A DNA stretch of 47,773 nucleotides from an uncultured Prochlorococcus sp. (GTDB lineage Bacteria > Cyanobacteriota > Cyanobacteriia > PCC-6307 > Cyanobiaceae): NCBI GenBank assembly GCA_902572825.1, contig CACGHD010000011.1, forward strand, positions 1 through 47,773. Direction: 5' to 3'. Every line of letters begins with the position of its first letter. The first letter of the stretch is position 1. The notes below the pieces were generated by a model. That model was not told the origin of the DNA. It saw only the letters and a list, made by a program, of their open reading frames with translations, and searched no databases. Below, one piece after another: positions 16,208-25,094 of this stretch. The translations under genes and the position numbers were made by a program.

Positions 16208-18129
16208 ATATTCAAAGCATTTTTTAAAAATTCCTGAGATTTTTGCATTACTACTTCTTTATTTTCAATATTTCTAAAACCATGCCCTTCATTATCAAAA
16301 AATATAACTTCTGAATATTTATTATTCTGAATCAAAATTTCTTGAATTTTTAAAGTTTGTTTATAAGAAATAACTTTATCTTTTTTTCCATGAAACAATA
16401 AGATAGGTTTTTTTATTTTGTTAATATGATTTATCGGTGATCTATTTATATAATCATCATGGTCTTCTAAATAATTTCCTACCAAAGAATTTAAATAATC
16501 TTTTTCAAACCTATGAGTGTTGTAATGCATATCCTTCAAATCAAGAACAGGATATTTACAAATTGCTGCTGTAAAAATAGAACCATATAATAAACAATTC
16601 AGGGCAGTTAACCCACCAGCACTATTCCCAAAAATTACTACTTTTTCACTATCAACTTGATTTGATTTAATCAATTCAAAAGCTAGTTCTTTGCAATCAT
16701 AAGAATCAACAATACCCCATTTATAATTCAACCTCTCTCTATATGCTTTGCCAAATCCTGATGATCCTCCATAATTGACTTCAGCGACAAAAAATCCCTT
16801 CGACGTCCAATATTGAACTTCAGAATTATATGATCCATCAAAACATGAAGTTGGTCCGCTATGTGCTCTAACGAGGAGCGGTGGCTTTTTAAAATTTTCA
16901 ACAAGTGGTCTATAAAGAAAACAATGAGTTGATTTATCTTCAAAACCTTTAAACCAAAATGTTTCAGGTTTTGAACAATCTTTTATATGATCAAAAAATA
17001 TCTGCTCAGAAAAATTTGATAAAACTTTTTTTGCAAAATCAATTTCAAATACAATTCCCAAAAAATCAGATCCATAACCCTTTAAAAGGACTTTTTTCCG
17101 AAAAACACTGAAATCACTAATTGAGGTAAAAGGAGTAGAAAATTCTTTAACAAATTCAAGATCTTTATATTGTTCTAATATTAAACTATTTTCTTTTTTT
17201 GCTAAACAAAATAAATCTTTTTTATTCCCTGAAAAAAATGTTATTCCAGTAACCCATTGTGGTGCTCCATATTCAATCAAATTTCTCTCTACTCTTTTCT
17301 TAATAAAAATATTCTCAATTTCACTAACATCTAAAAACAATAAGTTCCACCATCCAGAACTATCTTCAGAACATACCAAATGTGTTTCATTTATCCAATA
17401 GGGTTGAAAAAAAGAAACGTTTTTTTGGGAATTTATCAGCTTATTTGAGAATTTTTTTATTTTTTGTATCTCACCATCTTTATCTATTTGAGCAAAAAAC
17501 AGCTCATTTTTCTCCCAGGGCATATATGGATAATCCCACTCTAACCAGGAAAGTAAGTTAGAAGATCTATTAGAAGATAATTCTCCAGCAAAATTTTTAA
17601 ATTTTTTTATTCGATGAATATCTTGTTTAGTTTTTTTTAAATTTAAAGAAAATAAATAATCTCTATTACTTATTTCGCAAATTCCATACAATAAATTTTT
17701 TTCAGAAATGACAAATGAAGAGTCAAAATTTCCATCAATTGATTTAGATAGTTGATTAGGTTCTTGAACTGAAACGAGATATTTATTTTGGCTTCTATCA
17801 GTTGTCGCTGCCTCTTTAAAAATTTGAAACCATACTGCTTTAGTAATCTGATCTATCCATATCAAATAAAAATTATTTTTAAAATTTATACATTTATAAG
17901 ATTTACCACCATATCCATGAAAATTATTTTTAATGTTATATTTTTGACTTGTTAATTTCTGAGGAAAAGCCCCTTTATTATTAAATGGTCTTGCAAAAAT
18001 AGCATTCTCATTTTGACCTTCACCAACAACATCAATCCAAAAAATGGTATCCCTAATAATTGTTAATTCCTTATAGGCATTTTTTTTAGATTCAGTTTGC
18101 CGAACTTTTAACTTATCATCATTACTCAT
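16204..18129 (-). CDS. Prolyl-oligopeptidase (S9) family serine peptidase
   Basis: A 641-residue protein with an N-terminal beta-propeller-like region (about 1-380) and a C-terminal alpha/beta-hydrolase domain (about 390-641). The nucleophile elbow is GNSAGG around residue 501-506. FHGKKDKVIS carries the likely catalytic Asp and the EGHGF box the catalytic His. RAHSGPTSCFDGSYN is the oxyanion-type strand seen in S9C acylaminoacyl-peptidase-like enzymes. There is no signal peptide, so it should be cytosolic, probably clearing peptides. The substrate is not predictable. Confidence 0.88.
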   Translation of the reverse strand: MSNDDKLKVRQTESKKNAYKELTIIRDTIFWIDVVGEGQNENAIFARPFNNKGAFPQKLTSQKYNIKNNFHGYGGKSYKCINFKNNFYLIWIDQITKAVWFQIFKEAATTDRSQNKYLVSVQEPNQLSKSIDGNFDSSFVISEKNLLYGICEISNRDYLFSLNLKKTKQDIHRIKKFKNFAGELSSNRSSNLLSWLEWDYPYMPWEKNELFFAQIDKDGEIQKIKKFSNKLINSQKNVSFFQPYWINETHLVCSEDSSGWWNLLFLDVSEIENIFIKKRVERNLIEYGAPQWVTGITFFSGNKKDLFCLAKKENSLILEQYKDLEFVKEFSTPFTSISDFSVFRKKVLLKGYGSDFLGIVFEIDFAKKVLSNFSEQIFFDHIKDCSKPETFWFKGFEDKSTHCFLYRPLVENFKKPPLLVRAHSGPTSCFDGSYNSEVQYWTSKGFFVAEVNYGGSSGFGKAYRERLNYKWGIVDSYDCKELAFELIKSNQVDSEKVVIFGNSAGGLTALNCLLYGSIFTAAICKYPVLDLKDMHYNTHRFEKDYLNSLVGNYLEDHDDYINRSPINHINKIKKPILLFHGKKDKVISYKQTLKIQEILIQNNKYSEVIFFDNEGHGFRNIENKEVVMQKSQEFLKNALNI

Positions 18130-18204
18130 TAAAAAAATATAAAGAAAGTAAATTAAAGTGCTAATATTTTTATAGCTAAACTCTTAATTAAAAACTTTTT
18201 TAAC

Positions 18205-18810
18205 GTGGCAAACCATTTCTCACAACTTGCAAAAAAGTCAAGGACAAATGGAAGCTCAGAAAAAATTGCAAAAGAACAAACAGGTAAGCCATCTCTAGAC
18301 ATTTATAAACTTGGTGATGATGTATTAAGACAAAATTCCAAAAGAATAACTAAGGTTGACGAATCTATCAGAAAACTTGCTAGAGAAATGCTTCAAAGCA
18401 TGTACGCAGCCAAAGGAATTGGACTTGCAGCACCACAAATTGGGATAAACAAAGAACTTCTTGTGATAGATGTAAATTTCGAAGATTCAGCAGCAGAACC
18501 TTTAATATTAATCAATCCAGAAATTACAGACTTTGGAACAACCCTTAATTCATACGAAGAAGGCTGCTTAAGTATACCTGGTGTCTATTTGAATGTAGTA
18601 AGACCATCAACTATAAAATTAAAATTTAGAGATGAAATGGGGAGACCACGTAAAATGAAAGCAGATGGACTTCTAGCGAGGTGTATTCAACATGAAATGG
18701 ATCACTTAAACGGAATATTATTTGTTGATAGAGTTACATCAAAAGATGATTTGAATAAAGAACTTATAAAGGAAGGATTTAACAAAAAAGACGTAATTTC
18801 TATAAATTAA
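18205..18810 (+). CDS. def: Peptide deformylase
   Basis: A 201-residue metalloenzyme that removes the formyl group from nascent protein N-termini. All three motifs are intact: GIGLAAPQIG (71-80), EGCLS (119-123, metal Cys121) and QHEMDH (162-167, two metal His and catalytic Glu). A 30-residue polar N-terminal extension precedes the core, common in cyanobacterial type 1B enzymes. The start is GTG at 18205. The HIT gene follows after 4 bases. Confidence 0.96.
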   Translation: MANHFSQLAKKSRTNGSSEKIAKEQTGKPSLDIYKLGDDVLRQNSKRITKVDESIRKLAREMLQSMYAAKGIGLAAPQIGINKELLVIDVNFEDSAAEPLILINPEITDFGTTLNSYEEGCLSIPGVYLNVVRPSTIKLKFRDEMGRPRKMKADGLLARCIQHEMDHLNGILFVDRVTSKDDLNKELIKEGFNKKDVISIN

Positions 18811-18814
18811 TCTA

Positions 18815-19156
18815 ATGACTGAAACTACAATATTTCAAAAAATAATTAATGAAGAAATACCCTGCGATAAGCTTTATGAAGATGATTATTGTATTGCGTT
18901 TAATGATATCCAAGCACAAGCACCAGTACATTTTTTAGTGATTCCAAAAAAGCCAATTATTAGTTTATTAGATTGTATTGAAGAAGATGCAAATTTATTA
19001 GGGCATTTACTTTTTATTGGTAGCAAAATAGCTAAATCAAAAAATTTAACTAATTGGAGAACAGTAATTAATACTGGATCAGAATCGGGACAAACAGTTT
19101 TTCATTTACATATTCATTTTTTATCTGGAAGAAAAATGAATTGGCCCCCAGGTTAA
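18815..19156 (+). CDS. HIT-family (HINT-like) nucleotide hydrolase
   Basis: A 113-residue histidine-triad protein. The catalytic box is HLHIH with His97, His99 and His101, preceded by NTGSESGQTVFH. The N-terminus TIFQKIINEEIPCDKLYEDD is typical of bacterial HinT, which hydrolyses AMP-lysine and phosphoramidates. The protein is nearly all core domain. It is linked to def by a 4-base gap and probably shares its mRNA; a physiological link is not implied. Confidence 0.93.
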   Translation: MTETTIFQKIINEEIPCDKLYEDDYCIAFNDIQAQAPVHFLVIPKKPIISLLDCIEEDANLLGHLLFIGSKIAKSKNLTNWRTVINTGSESGQTVFHLHIHFLSGRKMNWPPG

Positions 19157-19202
19157 GACTCTCGAAAGAAATGTTTATGGGTTATAAATAAAGAAAAACA
19201 CA

Positions 19203-19481
19203 ATGAATACACCAGACTCCTTAAATACAGAATCCAAAAATTTATTCAATTTAATATCAAAAAATTGGGAAGAGCTAGACGATTCACTCAAAACTAAGTT
19301 AATAAAAATTTGGAAAGTTTTAACTTATAAATGGCAATTACAAATTTTATTTAATCTACCTTTTCTTTTATGGTGGGTATTAGATAAATCTTTTCCAATA
19401 GTTCATAAATTTGATACAACAATCTTGAATTACTTAAATTTACCTGACTGGGCACTTTCATTTATTGGCTTTGGTCAATAG
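19203..19481 (+). CDS. Small hypothetical protein with one membrane segment
   Basis: A 92-residue protein with a polar, partly acidic N-terminus, an amphipathic helix rich in Lys and Trp (about 28-48), and a hydrophobic segment LFNLPFLLWWVL at about 50-61 that could insert in the membrane. The C-terminus is also apolar (WALSFIGFGQ). A TATAAAT element lies about 20-30 bases upstream. No function is recognisable. It sits between the HIT gene and the ABC transporter operon, but the latter has its own promoter. Confidence 0.6.
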   Translation: MNTPDSLNTESKNLFNLISKNWEELDDSLKTKLIKIWKVLTYKWQLQILFNLPFLLWWVLDKSFPIVHKFDTTILNYLNLPDWALSFIGFGQ

Positions 19482-19499
19482 ACTGCTAAAAGTTATAAT
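19471..19499 (+). promoter_or_regulatory. Promoter of the ABC transporter-HLIP operon
   Basis: TTGGTC at 19471-19476 is followed, after exactly 17 bases, by a perfect TATAAT at 19494-19499. The transporter ATG is 24 bases further at 19524. The element overlaps the 3' end of the preceding small gene. This is the best sigma70-type consensus found in the window. Confidence 0.6.
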
Positions 19500-19523
19500 T
19501 TATTTCATAATATTAGTCGAGTA

Positions 19524-21506
19524 ATGAATAAAGCAGTTAATAATAAATCCAAAATACTGTACCAATTACAAAAATTAAGGAAGTTATCTCAGCCGTTTTT
19601 TCTTCCCATAGATCAATGTAATGGATTCCAATTCATATGGCTTCTGATTTCTCTTTTATTTTGTGTTGGTGGAGTAGTACTTGTTGGTCTTACTGGAATA
19701 ATAAGTTTTTTTGAAAGCTTTCAACCAATTTTTCTTGAAAAGTATTTCGGAGGTGTAGTAAGTACCGTAAATTCAATATGGGCTGGTAGCTGGGGATTGC
19801 TTTTCTCTTCCTTATTTTTAATTGGATCAGGGAGCTTTTTCAGCTTAAGACGTCAATTAAAAAACCGTAGATGGTTACATTGGTTATTCCTTGCGATAAT
19901 CGTATTAATGCTTTTAGCTGTAAACGGAATAAACGCAGGTATTGGATTCATTGCGAGAGATTTAACAAATGCTTTGGTAGAAAAACAAGAAGATGGTTTT
20001 TATCGGATATTGGGGATTTACGCTTGTTGTTTCGCTGTGGCTCTACCAATACGTGTTTCCCAAATATTTTTTACATATAAGTTAGGAATAATTTGGAGAG
20101 AATGGCTTTCAAAAAGTTTAGTCAAAGATTATATGACTAATAAAGCTTATTACCAATTGAATCCCAATGATGAAGAACAAACCGATGTAGATAATCCTGA
20201 TCAAAGAATCACAGATGATACCAGAGCTTTTACCGGGCAAAGTCTCTCTTTTACATTAGGTATTTTTGATGCCCTACTAACATTTTCACTTAATATTCTT
20301 ATTTTATGGAGTATTAGTACAACACTTACTTTTTCTTTATTTGGTTACGCTGCATTTGCAACTTCTATCCTTTTAATTGCTGGAAAAAATCTTGTAAAGA
20401 TTGACTTTGATCAACTCAGATATGAAGCAGATTTTCGATACGGCTTAGTACATATTAGAGATAATGCTGAATCAATAGCCTTTTACTCTGGGGAGAATCC
20501 TGAGCAAAGTGAAACTGAAAGACGCTTAGGAGAAGTGGTGCGAAACTTTAATTTACTGATTATATGGAGAGTAATAATAGACGTCATGAGGAGATCTATT
20601 AATTATGCTGGAAATTTCTTTCCATATTTAATAATGGCAATCCCTTACTTTAAAGGTGATATTGATTATGGACGCTTTATTCAGGCAAGCTTTGCATTTG
20701 GAATGGTTGAAGGTTCGTTATTTTTCATTGTTAATCAAATCGAAGAACTTGCAAAATTTACTGCTGGTATTGGCAGATTAGAAGGGTTCCAATCAAAAGT
20801 TGAATCCATTAGTCAAACCAACCCAGCGAGCAACCCAAACGTTATTTCAGATTACCCCTCAATTCTTATTAATAATGCTGACCTATGCCCACCAGGATCA
20901 AATAAAACAATCATTAAAAATTTAAATTTAAGCATCGACAATAATCAATCACTTTTGGTTGTAGGACCATCTGGGTGCGGAAAAACATCTTTATTAAGAA
21001 TGATTAGTGGTTTATGGGAACCCGATCAGGGAGTAATTAAAAAACCAAAAATTGGGGAATTATTATTTATACCTCAAAAACCATATATGTTACTAGGCTC
21101 TTTAAGGGAACAATTATGTTATCCCACAGAAGTTAAAAAATTTAGTGATGAACATCTTACTTCTGTATTACATGAAGTAAATTTAAAAACTTTAGTGGAT
21201 CGGTATCCTAATCTTGATATCAAACAAGATTGGCCACGAATTCTTTCTCTAGGCGAGCAACAAAGATTGGCTTTTGCAAGACTCTTACTAAATTCTCCAA
21301 GATTTGCAGTACTTGATGAAGCAACTAGTGCTTTAGATATTAACACTGAAAAAAAACTATATAGTTTACTAAAGGAACGAGAACTTTCTCTTATTAGTGT
21401 TGGACATAGACCTAGCTTAAAAGATTTTCACGAAAATATTTTAGAATTAAATGGACAAGGAGACTGGAAATTATTGACTTCTGATAAGTATAATTTTAAG
21501 GATTAA
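19524..21506 (+). CDS. SbmA/BacA/ABCD-type ABC transporter (fused membrane and ATPase domains)
   Basis: A 660-residue half transporter. The N-terminal membrane domain (about 35-420, several hydrophobic segments) carries NPDQRITDD (224-232) and RDNAESIAFYSGE (312-324), hallmarks of the SbmA/BacA and peroxisomal ABCD membrane domain. The ATPase has Walker A GPSGCGKT (481-488), signature LSLGEQQR (574-581) and Walker B FAVLDEATSALD (594-605). Relatives import peptides or move very-long-chain acyl compounds; the cyanobacterial substrate is unknown. An HLIP gene follows after 8 bases, which hints at a thylakoid or stress role. Confidence 0.9.
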   Translation: MNKAVNNKSKILYQLQKLRKLSQPFFLPIDQCNGFQFIWLLISLLFCVGGVVLVGLTGIISFFESFQPIFLEKYFGGVVSTVNSIWAGSWGLLFSSLFLIGSGSFFSLRRQLKNRRWLHWLFLAIIVLMLLAVNGINAGIGFIARDLTNALVEKQEDGFYRILGIYACCFAVALPIRVSQIFFTYKLGIIWREWLSKSLVKDYMTNKAYYQLNPNDEEQTDVDNPDQRITDDTRAFTGQSLSFTLGIFDALLTFSLNILILWSISTTLTFSLFGYAAFATSILLIAGKNLVKIDFDQLRYEADFRYGLVHIRDNAESIAFYSGENPEQSETERRLGEVVRNFNLLIIWRVIIDVMRRSINYAGNFFPYLIMAIPYFKGDIDYGRFIQASFAFGMVEGSLFFIVNQIEELAKFTAGIGRLEGFQSKVESISQTNPASNPNVISDYPSILINNADLCPPGSNKTIIKNLNLSIDNNQSLLVVGPSGCGKTSLLRMISGLWEPDQGVIKKPKIGELLFIPQKPYMLLGSLREQLCYPTEVKKFSDEHLTSVLHEVNLKTLVDRYPNLDIKQDWPRILSLGEQQRLAFARLLLNSPRFAVLDEATSALDINTEKKLYSLLKERELSLISVGHRPSLKDFHENILELNGQGDWKLLTSDKYNFKD

Positions 21507-21514
21507 CAAAAAAA

Positions 21515-21790
21515 ATGAATTCTAAAGAAGAACAAACTAACTCAGAAGTCACTAATTTAGAGAATGAGAGTGTTATGGAAGAGCAAAAAGATCCGAATCA
21601 GATCAATGAACAAATTGAGGACAATAAATTAGATGAAAAATCTATAGAAATTAAAGATGAATATAAATTTGGATGGAGTAGTTATTCTGAAATAACTAAT
21701 GGAAGATTTGCAATGATTGGCTTCCTTGCAATAGTATTGATTGAATTATTTAGTAAACAATCGTTTTTAAAATGGTCAGGAATCTTATAA
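21515..21790 (+). CDS. hli: High-light-inducible protein (HLIP) with acidic N-terminal extension
   Basis: A 91-residue single-helix relative of the LHC superfamily, expected in thylakoid membranes binding chlorophyll and carotenoid. The chlorophyll-binding motif ExxNGRxAMxGF is complete at residues 59-70 (E59, N62, R64, A66, M67, G69, F70) and is followed by a hydrophobic helix. Unlike the shortest HLIPs it has about 50 polar, strongly acidic residues before the helix. It lies 8 bases after the ABC transporter gene and shares its likely promoter. Its stop abuts the stop of convergent ycf66. Confidence 0.93.
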   Translation: MNSKEEQTNSEVTNLENESVMEEQKDPNQINEQIEDNKLDEKSIEIKDEYKFGWSSYSEITNGRFAMIGFLAIVLIELFSKQSFLKWSGIL

Positions 21791-22720
21791 TTAATCATCA
21801 AATCTAGAACTATTATCTCTAGGTTTCTTCTTGTTTGTTCCAACGCTATATCTACTATTTTGATTTTTTGAACTTGATCTAGCTGAAGAGCTAACTCTAC
21901 GAGTCTCACGTGGTTTTTTGGCTTGATTAGCATCTTTAAATGAAGCATCTTCTACTTGAGTTGTTGAAGTTTGCTGCCTAATAGAGGATCTAGTAGGTTT
22001 CTTTCTTAATGGAGAAGAATCACTAGGAGCAGAGATATTATCTTGTCTAGAAACTGTACGATTCATTCTGGGTCTAGACCCTGTTTTCACTTCATCGCGA
22101 GATAAATTTCTTCTTTCACCAAAGTTATTTGTTTCTGGTTGTTTACTATTTCTATTTTCAGAAGTCTGTCTTCTCCTTCTAATAGGTTCGTCATTTTCAA
22201 ACTGAGTTATTTCCCTTGTAGATGGCCTACTTCTACTTGCTGCGGCAGAGGGTATCGCTCTTGAAACATTCCTCCTACGAGATCTCCCCTCCATATAATC
22301 TTCTTCAAATTCATCTTCTTGAGGTTTAAATCTTCTGGATGGTCTTTCAGATTCTTCAAACCTATCATAATCATCATTAAATCTGCCTCTAGAATTTCTG
22401 GGACCATCAGAAATAGGATCATCATCAAAATAAGATGATCTTCTAGCTTGATCAGTAGCAACTCCCCTCAATCGCACACTTTCATATGCGAAAAAAACTG
22501 TAGTTCCTGCAAGTAAAAACTGACCAAACTGAAGGATAGGATCTAACCTCCAGCCTTGAAAAAATAATATTCCTCCGCACAAAAGTCCAATTGCTGCGAA
22601 GAAAACATCATAATCCCTTGCCAAGGCAGGCTTAAAGGACCTCAAGAAATAAAGGCCTCCTCCACATACCGCGAGGACTATACCAACAATACTGGCCCAA
22701 TTGAGACTAGCATTGACCAC
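21791..22720 (-). CDS. ycf66: Ycf66-like protein
   Basis: A 309-residue protein with an N-terminal Ycf66 domain: hydrophobic helices at about 8-27, 35-55 and 60-85, with FLRSFKPALARDYDVFFAAIGLL between. It is followed by a long low-complexity tail (about 95-309) rich in Arg, Ser, Asp and Asn, predicted disordered and overall basic. Ycf66 is conserved in cyanobacteria and some plastids without an assigned biochemical role. The start is GTG at 22720. Neighbours psbX and hli support a photosynthetic-membrane setting. Confidence 0.88.
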   Translation of the reverse strand: MVNASLNWASIVGIVLAVCGGGLYFLRSFKPALARDYDVFFAAIGLLCGGILFFQGWRLDPILQFGQFLLAGTTVFFAYESVRLRGVATDQARRSSYFDDDPISDGPRNSRGRFNDDYDRFEESERPSRRFKPQEDEFEEDYMEGRSRRRNVSRAIPSAAASRSRPSTREITQFENDEPIRRRRQTSENRNSKQPETNNFGERRNLSRDEVKTGSRPRMNRTVSRQDNISAPSDSSPLRKKPTRSSIRQQTSTTQVEDASFKDANQAKKPRETRRVSSSARSSSKNQNSRYSVGTNKKKPRDNSSRFDD

Positions 22721-22798
22721 ATTCTTTCTCCAAAAATTTATTTTTTAAAGGGTTACTTATATCCCCTATATATAGTGTACTTAAAACTTCTACAAAAA

Positions 22799-22984
22799 CT
22801 AGCGTCTTCCAGTAGAAGTACGATCGAGGGAATCTTTCTGGCTGACAAAAATCAAAAATGCAGTGGCTGGAATAACGATAAGTAAGGCAGCAGCAATAAA
22901 ACTACCTATCATTCCCACTGCGGAATTATTTGCAACTTCAGCAGAAAAATCTGCCGCTAGTAATAAATTTGAGATTTGAAACAC
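22799..22984 (-). CDS. psbX: Photosystem II subunit PsbX
   Basis: A 61-residue protein. The C-terminal part (about 25-61) has one transmembrane helix ([20 protein letters not shown]) followed by SQKDSLDR, matching PsbX, a small subunit near the plastoquinone side of photosystem II. The first 24 residues form an extension relative to the roughly 40-residue PsbX of other cyanobacteria; it could be a leader or just a longer luminal part. The start is GTG at 22984, 15-20 bases after a good promoter. Confidence 0.85.
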   Translation of the reverse strand: MFQISNLLLAADFSAEVANNSAVGMIGSFIAAALLIVIPATAFLIFVSQKDSLDRTSTGRR

Positions 22985-23006
22985 TTTTTAAATATTAAAT
23001 TCTCAA

Positions 23007-23034
23007 TTTATAATACGAATTAAATACGTTTCAA
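23007..23034 (-). promoter_or_regulatory. psbX promoter
   Basis: Read on the minus strand, TTGAAA (23034-23029) and TATAAA (23012-23007) are separated by 16 bases, a near-consensus sigma70 promoter. The predicted transcript start falls about 15 bases before the psbX GTG, so the leader is short. Confidence 0.6.
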
Positions 23035-23065
23035 TGGGTTATTTATTAAGATGAATTAAATAATT

Positions 23066-23380
23066 GTGATTTCCTTGCTTGTAAACTCTCTTCAAATTTT
23101 AGATATTAGTTTAGGAATTTCTCTTTCATATCTAACTATAGTTTTTCTAATAAGATTAATACTTACTTGGTACCCAAAAATTGATTTAAGTAAAGGTTTA
23201 TGGTTATTAGTTTCAATACCATCAAGCTCTACTCTTAATTTAACAAGAAAACTAATTCCTCCTATCGGAGGCGTTGATGTTGGACCCGTAATTTGGATCG
23301 GAATTATAAGCTTTTTAAGGGAAATACTAGTTGGTCAGCAAGGGCTTATAAAACTTGCATTGCATACACATATTTCATAG
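23066..23380 (+). CDS. ycf19: YggT/Ycf19 family membrane protein
   Basis: A 104-residue membrane protein with two hydrophobic segments, about 5-30 and 70-90. Between them is the family pattern RLILTWYPKIDLSKG...IPSSSTLNLTRKLIPPIGGVDVGPVIW, the conserved YGGT core ending in the PPIGGVDxxP loop. YggT/Ycf19 proteins are implicated in membrane organisation or thylakoid nucleoid distribution; the exact role is unsettled. The start is GTG at 23066. It diverges from psbX across 81 bases. Confidence 0.88.
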   Translation: MISLLVNSLQILDISLGISLSYLTIVFLIRLILTWYPKIDLSKGLWLLVSIPSSSTLNLTRKLIPPIGGVDVGPVIWIGIISFLREILVGQQGLIKLALHTHIS

Positions 23381-23398
23381 AAATCTTTTAATTATTTC

Positions 23399-24748
23399 TT
23401 AGTAATTTGGCAATAACTCTTCTTCTACATATTTGGTATGTATCTTACCCTGCTTAAATTTAGATTTATTCAGTAAGGTTAGATGAAAGTTAATTGTTGT
23501 AGGAATACCAGTTACTGCACATTCGTTTAAAGCCCTATTCATACGTTTAATTGCAGTATTACGATCCTTTCCCCAGACAATTAATTTACCAATTAATGAG
23601 TCATAGAAAGGAGGGATTTCGTAGCCTGTATAGACATGACTATCCACCCTTACACCAGGGCCACCAGGAGGAAGCCACCCAGTTATTTTTCCGGGTGATG
23701 GTCGGAAATTGTGAGAAGGATCTTCAGCATTGATTCTACATTCAATGGCATGACCGTTTAAATGGATATCATCCTGATTAAATTCCAAGTTTGCTCCGCT
23801 TGCGATTTTAATTTGCTCAGCTATTAAATCAACTCCTGTAACCATTTCAGTAACAGGATGTTCAACTTGAATCCTAGTATTCATCTCCATAAAATAAAAA
23901 TTATTATCATCATCAACTAAAAATTCAACTGTCCCCGCCCCTTCGTAGCCGATACTTTTTGCAGCAGCAATAGCTGCGTTCCCCATTTTTTTTCTTAGCT
24001 CAGTATTAATTGCAGGACTAGGAGACTCCTCTAGTAACTTCTGATGTCTTCTTTGAACTGAACAATCTCTCTCTCCTAAATGAACAACATTACCCGACCT
24101 GTCGGCCAAAATTTGAATTTCTACATGTCTTGGCTTCTTTATAAATTTCTCCATATATAAACCATCATTACCAAAAGCTGCTTCTGCTTCGCCTTGAGCT
24201 GCTTTAAACATTTTTTCTAGATTATCAGAGTTTTCAACCAACCGCATACCTCTTCCACCTCCTCCAGCAGTGGCTTTAATAATTACGGGATAGCCAATAT
24301 TATCTGCCAATTTATAAGCCTCATCAATATTTGATAACAAGCCTTTACTACCAGGTACTGTTGGAACTCCAACTGCTTCCATAGTTTCTTTAGCTGTAGA
24401 TTTATCTCCCATAGATCTAATAGCTTTAGGAGATGGGCCAATAAAAACTATGCCGTGATCATTACACATCTCAGCAAATTTATCATTTTCCGCAAGAAAT
24501 CCATAACCAGGATGAATAGCATCAACTCCTCTCGATGTAGCAGCAGCAAGTATATTTGGAATATTTAAATAACTCTTATTACTTAATGAATCTCCTACGC
24601 AGACCGCCTCATCAGCAAGCTGAACATGCAATGCTTTTTTATCTACAGTGCTAAAAACTGCAACGGTTGCAATACCTAGTTCTCTACAACTTCTGACAAT
24701 TCGTAAAGCTATTTCTCCACGATTAGCAATTAAAACTTTTTCAACCAT
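23399..24748 (-). CDS. accC: Acetyl-CoA carboxylase, biotin carboxylase subunit
   Basis: A 449-residue ATP-grasp enzyme that carboxylates biotin on AccB in the first committed step of fatty acid synthesis. Visible are the N-terminal [14 protein letters not shown], the glycine-rich ATP lid AGGGGRGM (161-168), the catalytic [12 protein letters not shown] (226-237) and [14 protein letters not shown] (288-301). Length and motifs are standard. No accB is adjacent, so the subunits are unlinked here. Confidence 0.97.
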   Translation of the reverse strand: MVEKVLIANRGEIALRIVRSCRELGIATVAVFSTVDKKALHVQLADEAVCVGDSLSNKSYLNIPNILAAATSRGVDAIHPGYGFLAENDKFAEMCNDHGIVFIGPSPKAIRSMGDKSTAKETMEAVGVPTVPGSKGLLSNIDEAYKLADNIGYPVIIKATAGGGGRGMRLVENSDNLEKMFKAAQGEAEAAFGNDGLYMEKFIKKPRHVEIQILADRSGNVVHLGERDCSVQRRHQKLLEESPSPAINTELRKKMGNAAIAAAKSIGYEGAGTVEFLVDDDNNFYFMEMNTRIQVEHPVTEMVTGVDLIAEQIKIASGANLEFNQDDIHLNGHAIECRINAEDPSHNFRPSPGKITGWLPPGGPGVRVDSHVYTGYEIPPFYDSLIGKLIVWGKDRNTAIKRMNRALNECAVTGIPTTINFHLTLLNKSKFKQGKIHTKYVEEELLPNY

Positions 24749-24960
24749 TATGAAAATAAAATTGAAGAAATGAAATGACTTAAAATAAAAAATTATTTGC
24801 CAAAGTATTCAACAAAATTTTTTAGTGATCAGAGGACATTTTTTACAATACAACCTTAAACGTTATATATGTATAAATATTTGTTTTATGCAATAGAAAA
24901 ATTATTCATCATATTCAAAAAAACTCTTTTCGAACGACATCCTTAATTCAGCCAATAATG

Positions 24961-24966
24961 TATGAT
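24961..24966 (+). promoter_or_regulatory. Putative -10 element of the tRNA-Leu gene
   Basis: TATGAT at 24961-24966 lies 42 bases before the mature 5' end of the tRNA. No convincing -35 box is visible. The rest of the 260-base gap between accC and the tRNA is AT-rich and shows nothing else firm. Confidence 0.35.
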
Positions 24967-25008
24967 ATTTTTAAGGTTTAAGCATGCCCCGGCTGCTAAA
25001 AACCCTTT

Positions 25009-25090
25009 GCGGACGTGGCGGAATTGGTAGACGCGCACGTCTAAGGAGCGTGTGGCTTAGGCCTTGCGAGTTCAAGTCTCGCCGTCCGCA
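25009..25090 (+). tRNA. trnL: tRNA-Leu, anticodon AAG
   Basis: An 82-base class II tRNA. The acceptor stem GCGGACG pairs with CGTCCGC plus discriminator A. The D stem is GCG/CGC, the anticodon stem CACGT/GCGTG with loop CTAAGGA, which puts anticodon AAG at positions 34-36 after U33. There is a long variable arm, and a T arm GCGAG-TTCAAGT-CTCGC. CCA is not encoded. The A at position 34 would need deamination to inosine to read CUC as well as CUU. The gene lies only 4 bases before the next candidate start codon, so the tRNA and the LpxB-like gene may share a transcript. Confidence 0.95.
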
Positions 25091-25094
25091 TTTA

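Noticed and set aside
24869..24946. 25-codon ORF (MYKYLFYAIEKLF...) upstream of tRNA-Leu
   Set aside because: No ribosome-binding site, overlaps a likely AT-rich promoter stretch, and is too short to trust without conservation data.
24984..25094. Upstream start of the LpxB-related gene running through the tRNA
   Set aside because: The first 37 codons translate tRNA-Leu; starts at 25095 or 25116 fit the conserved protein.
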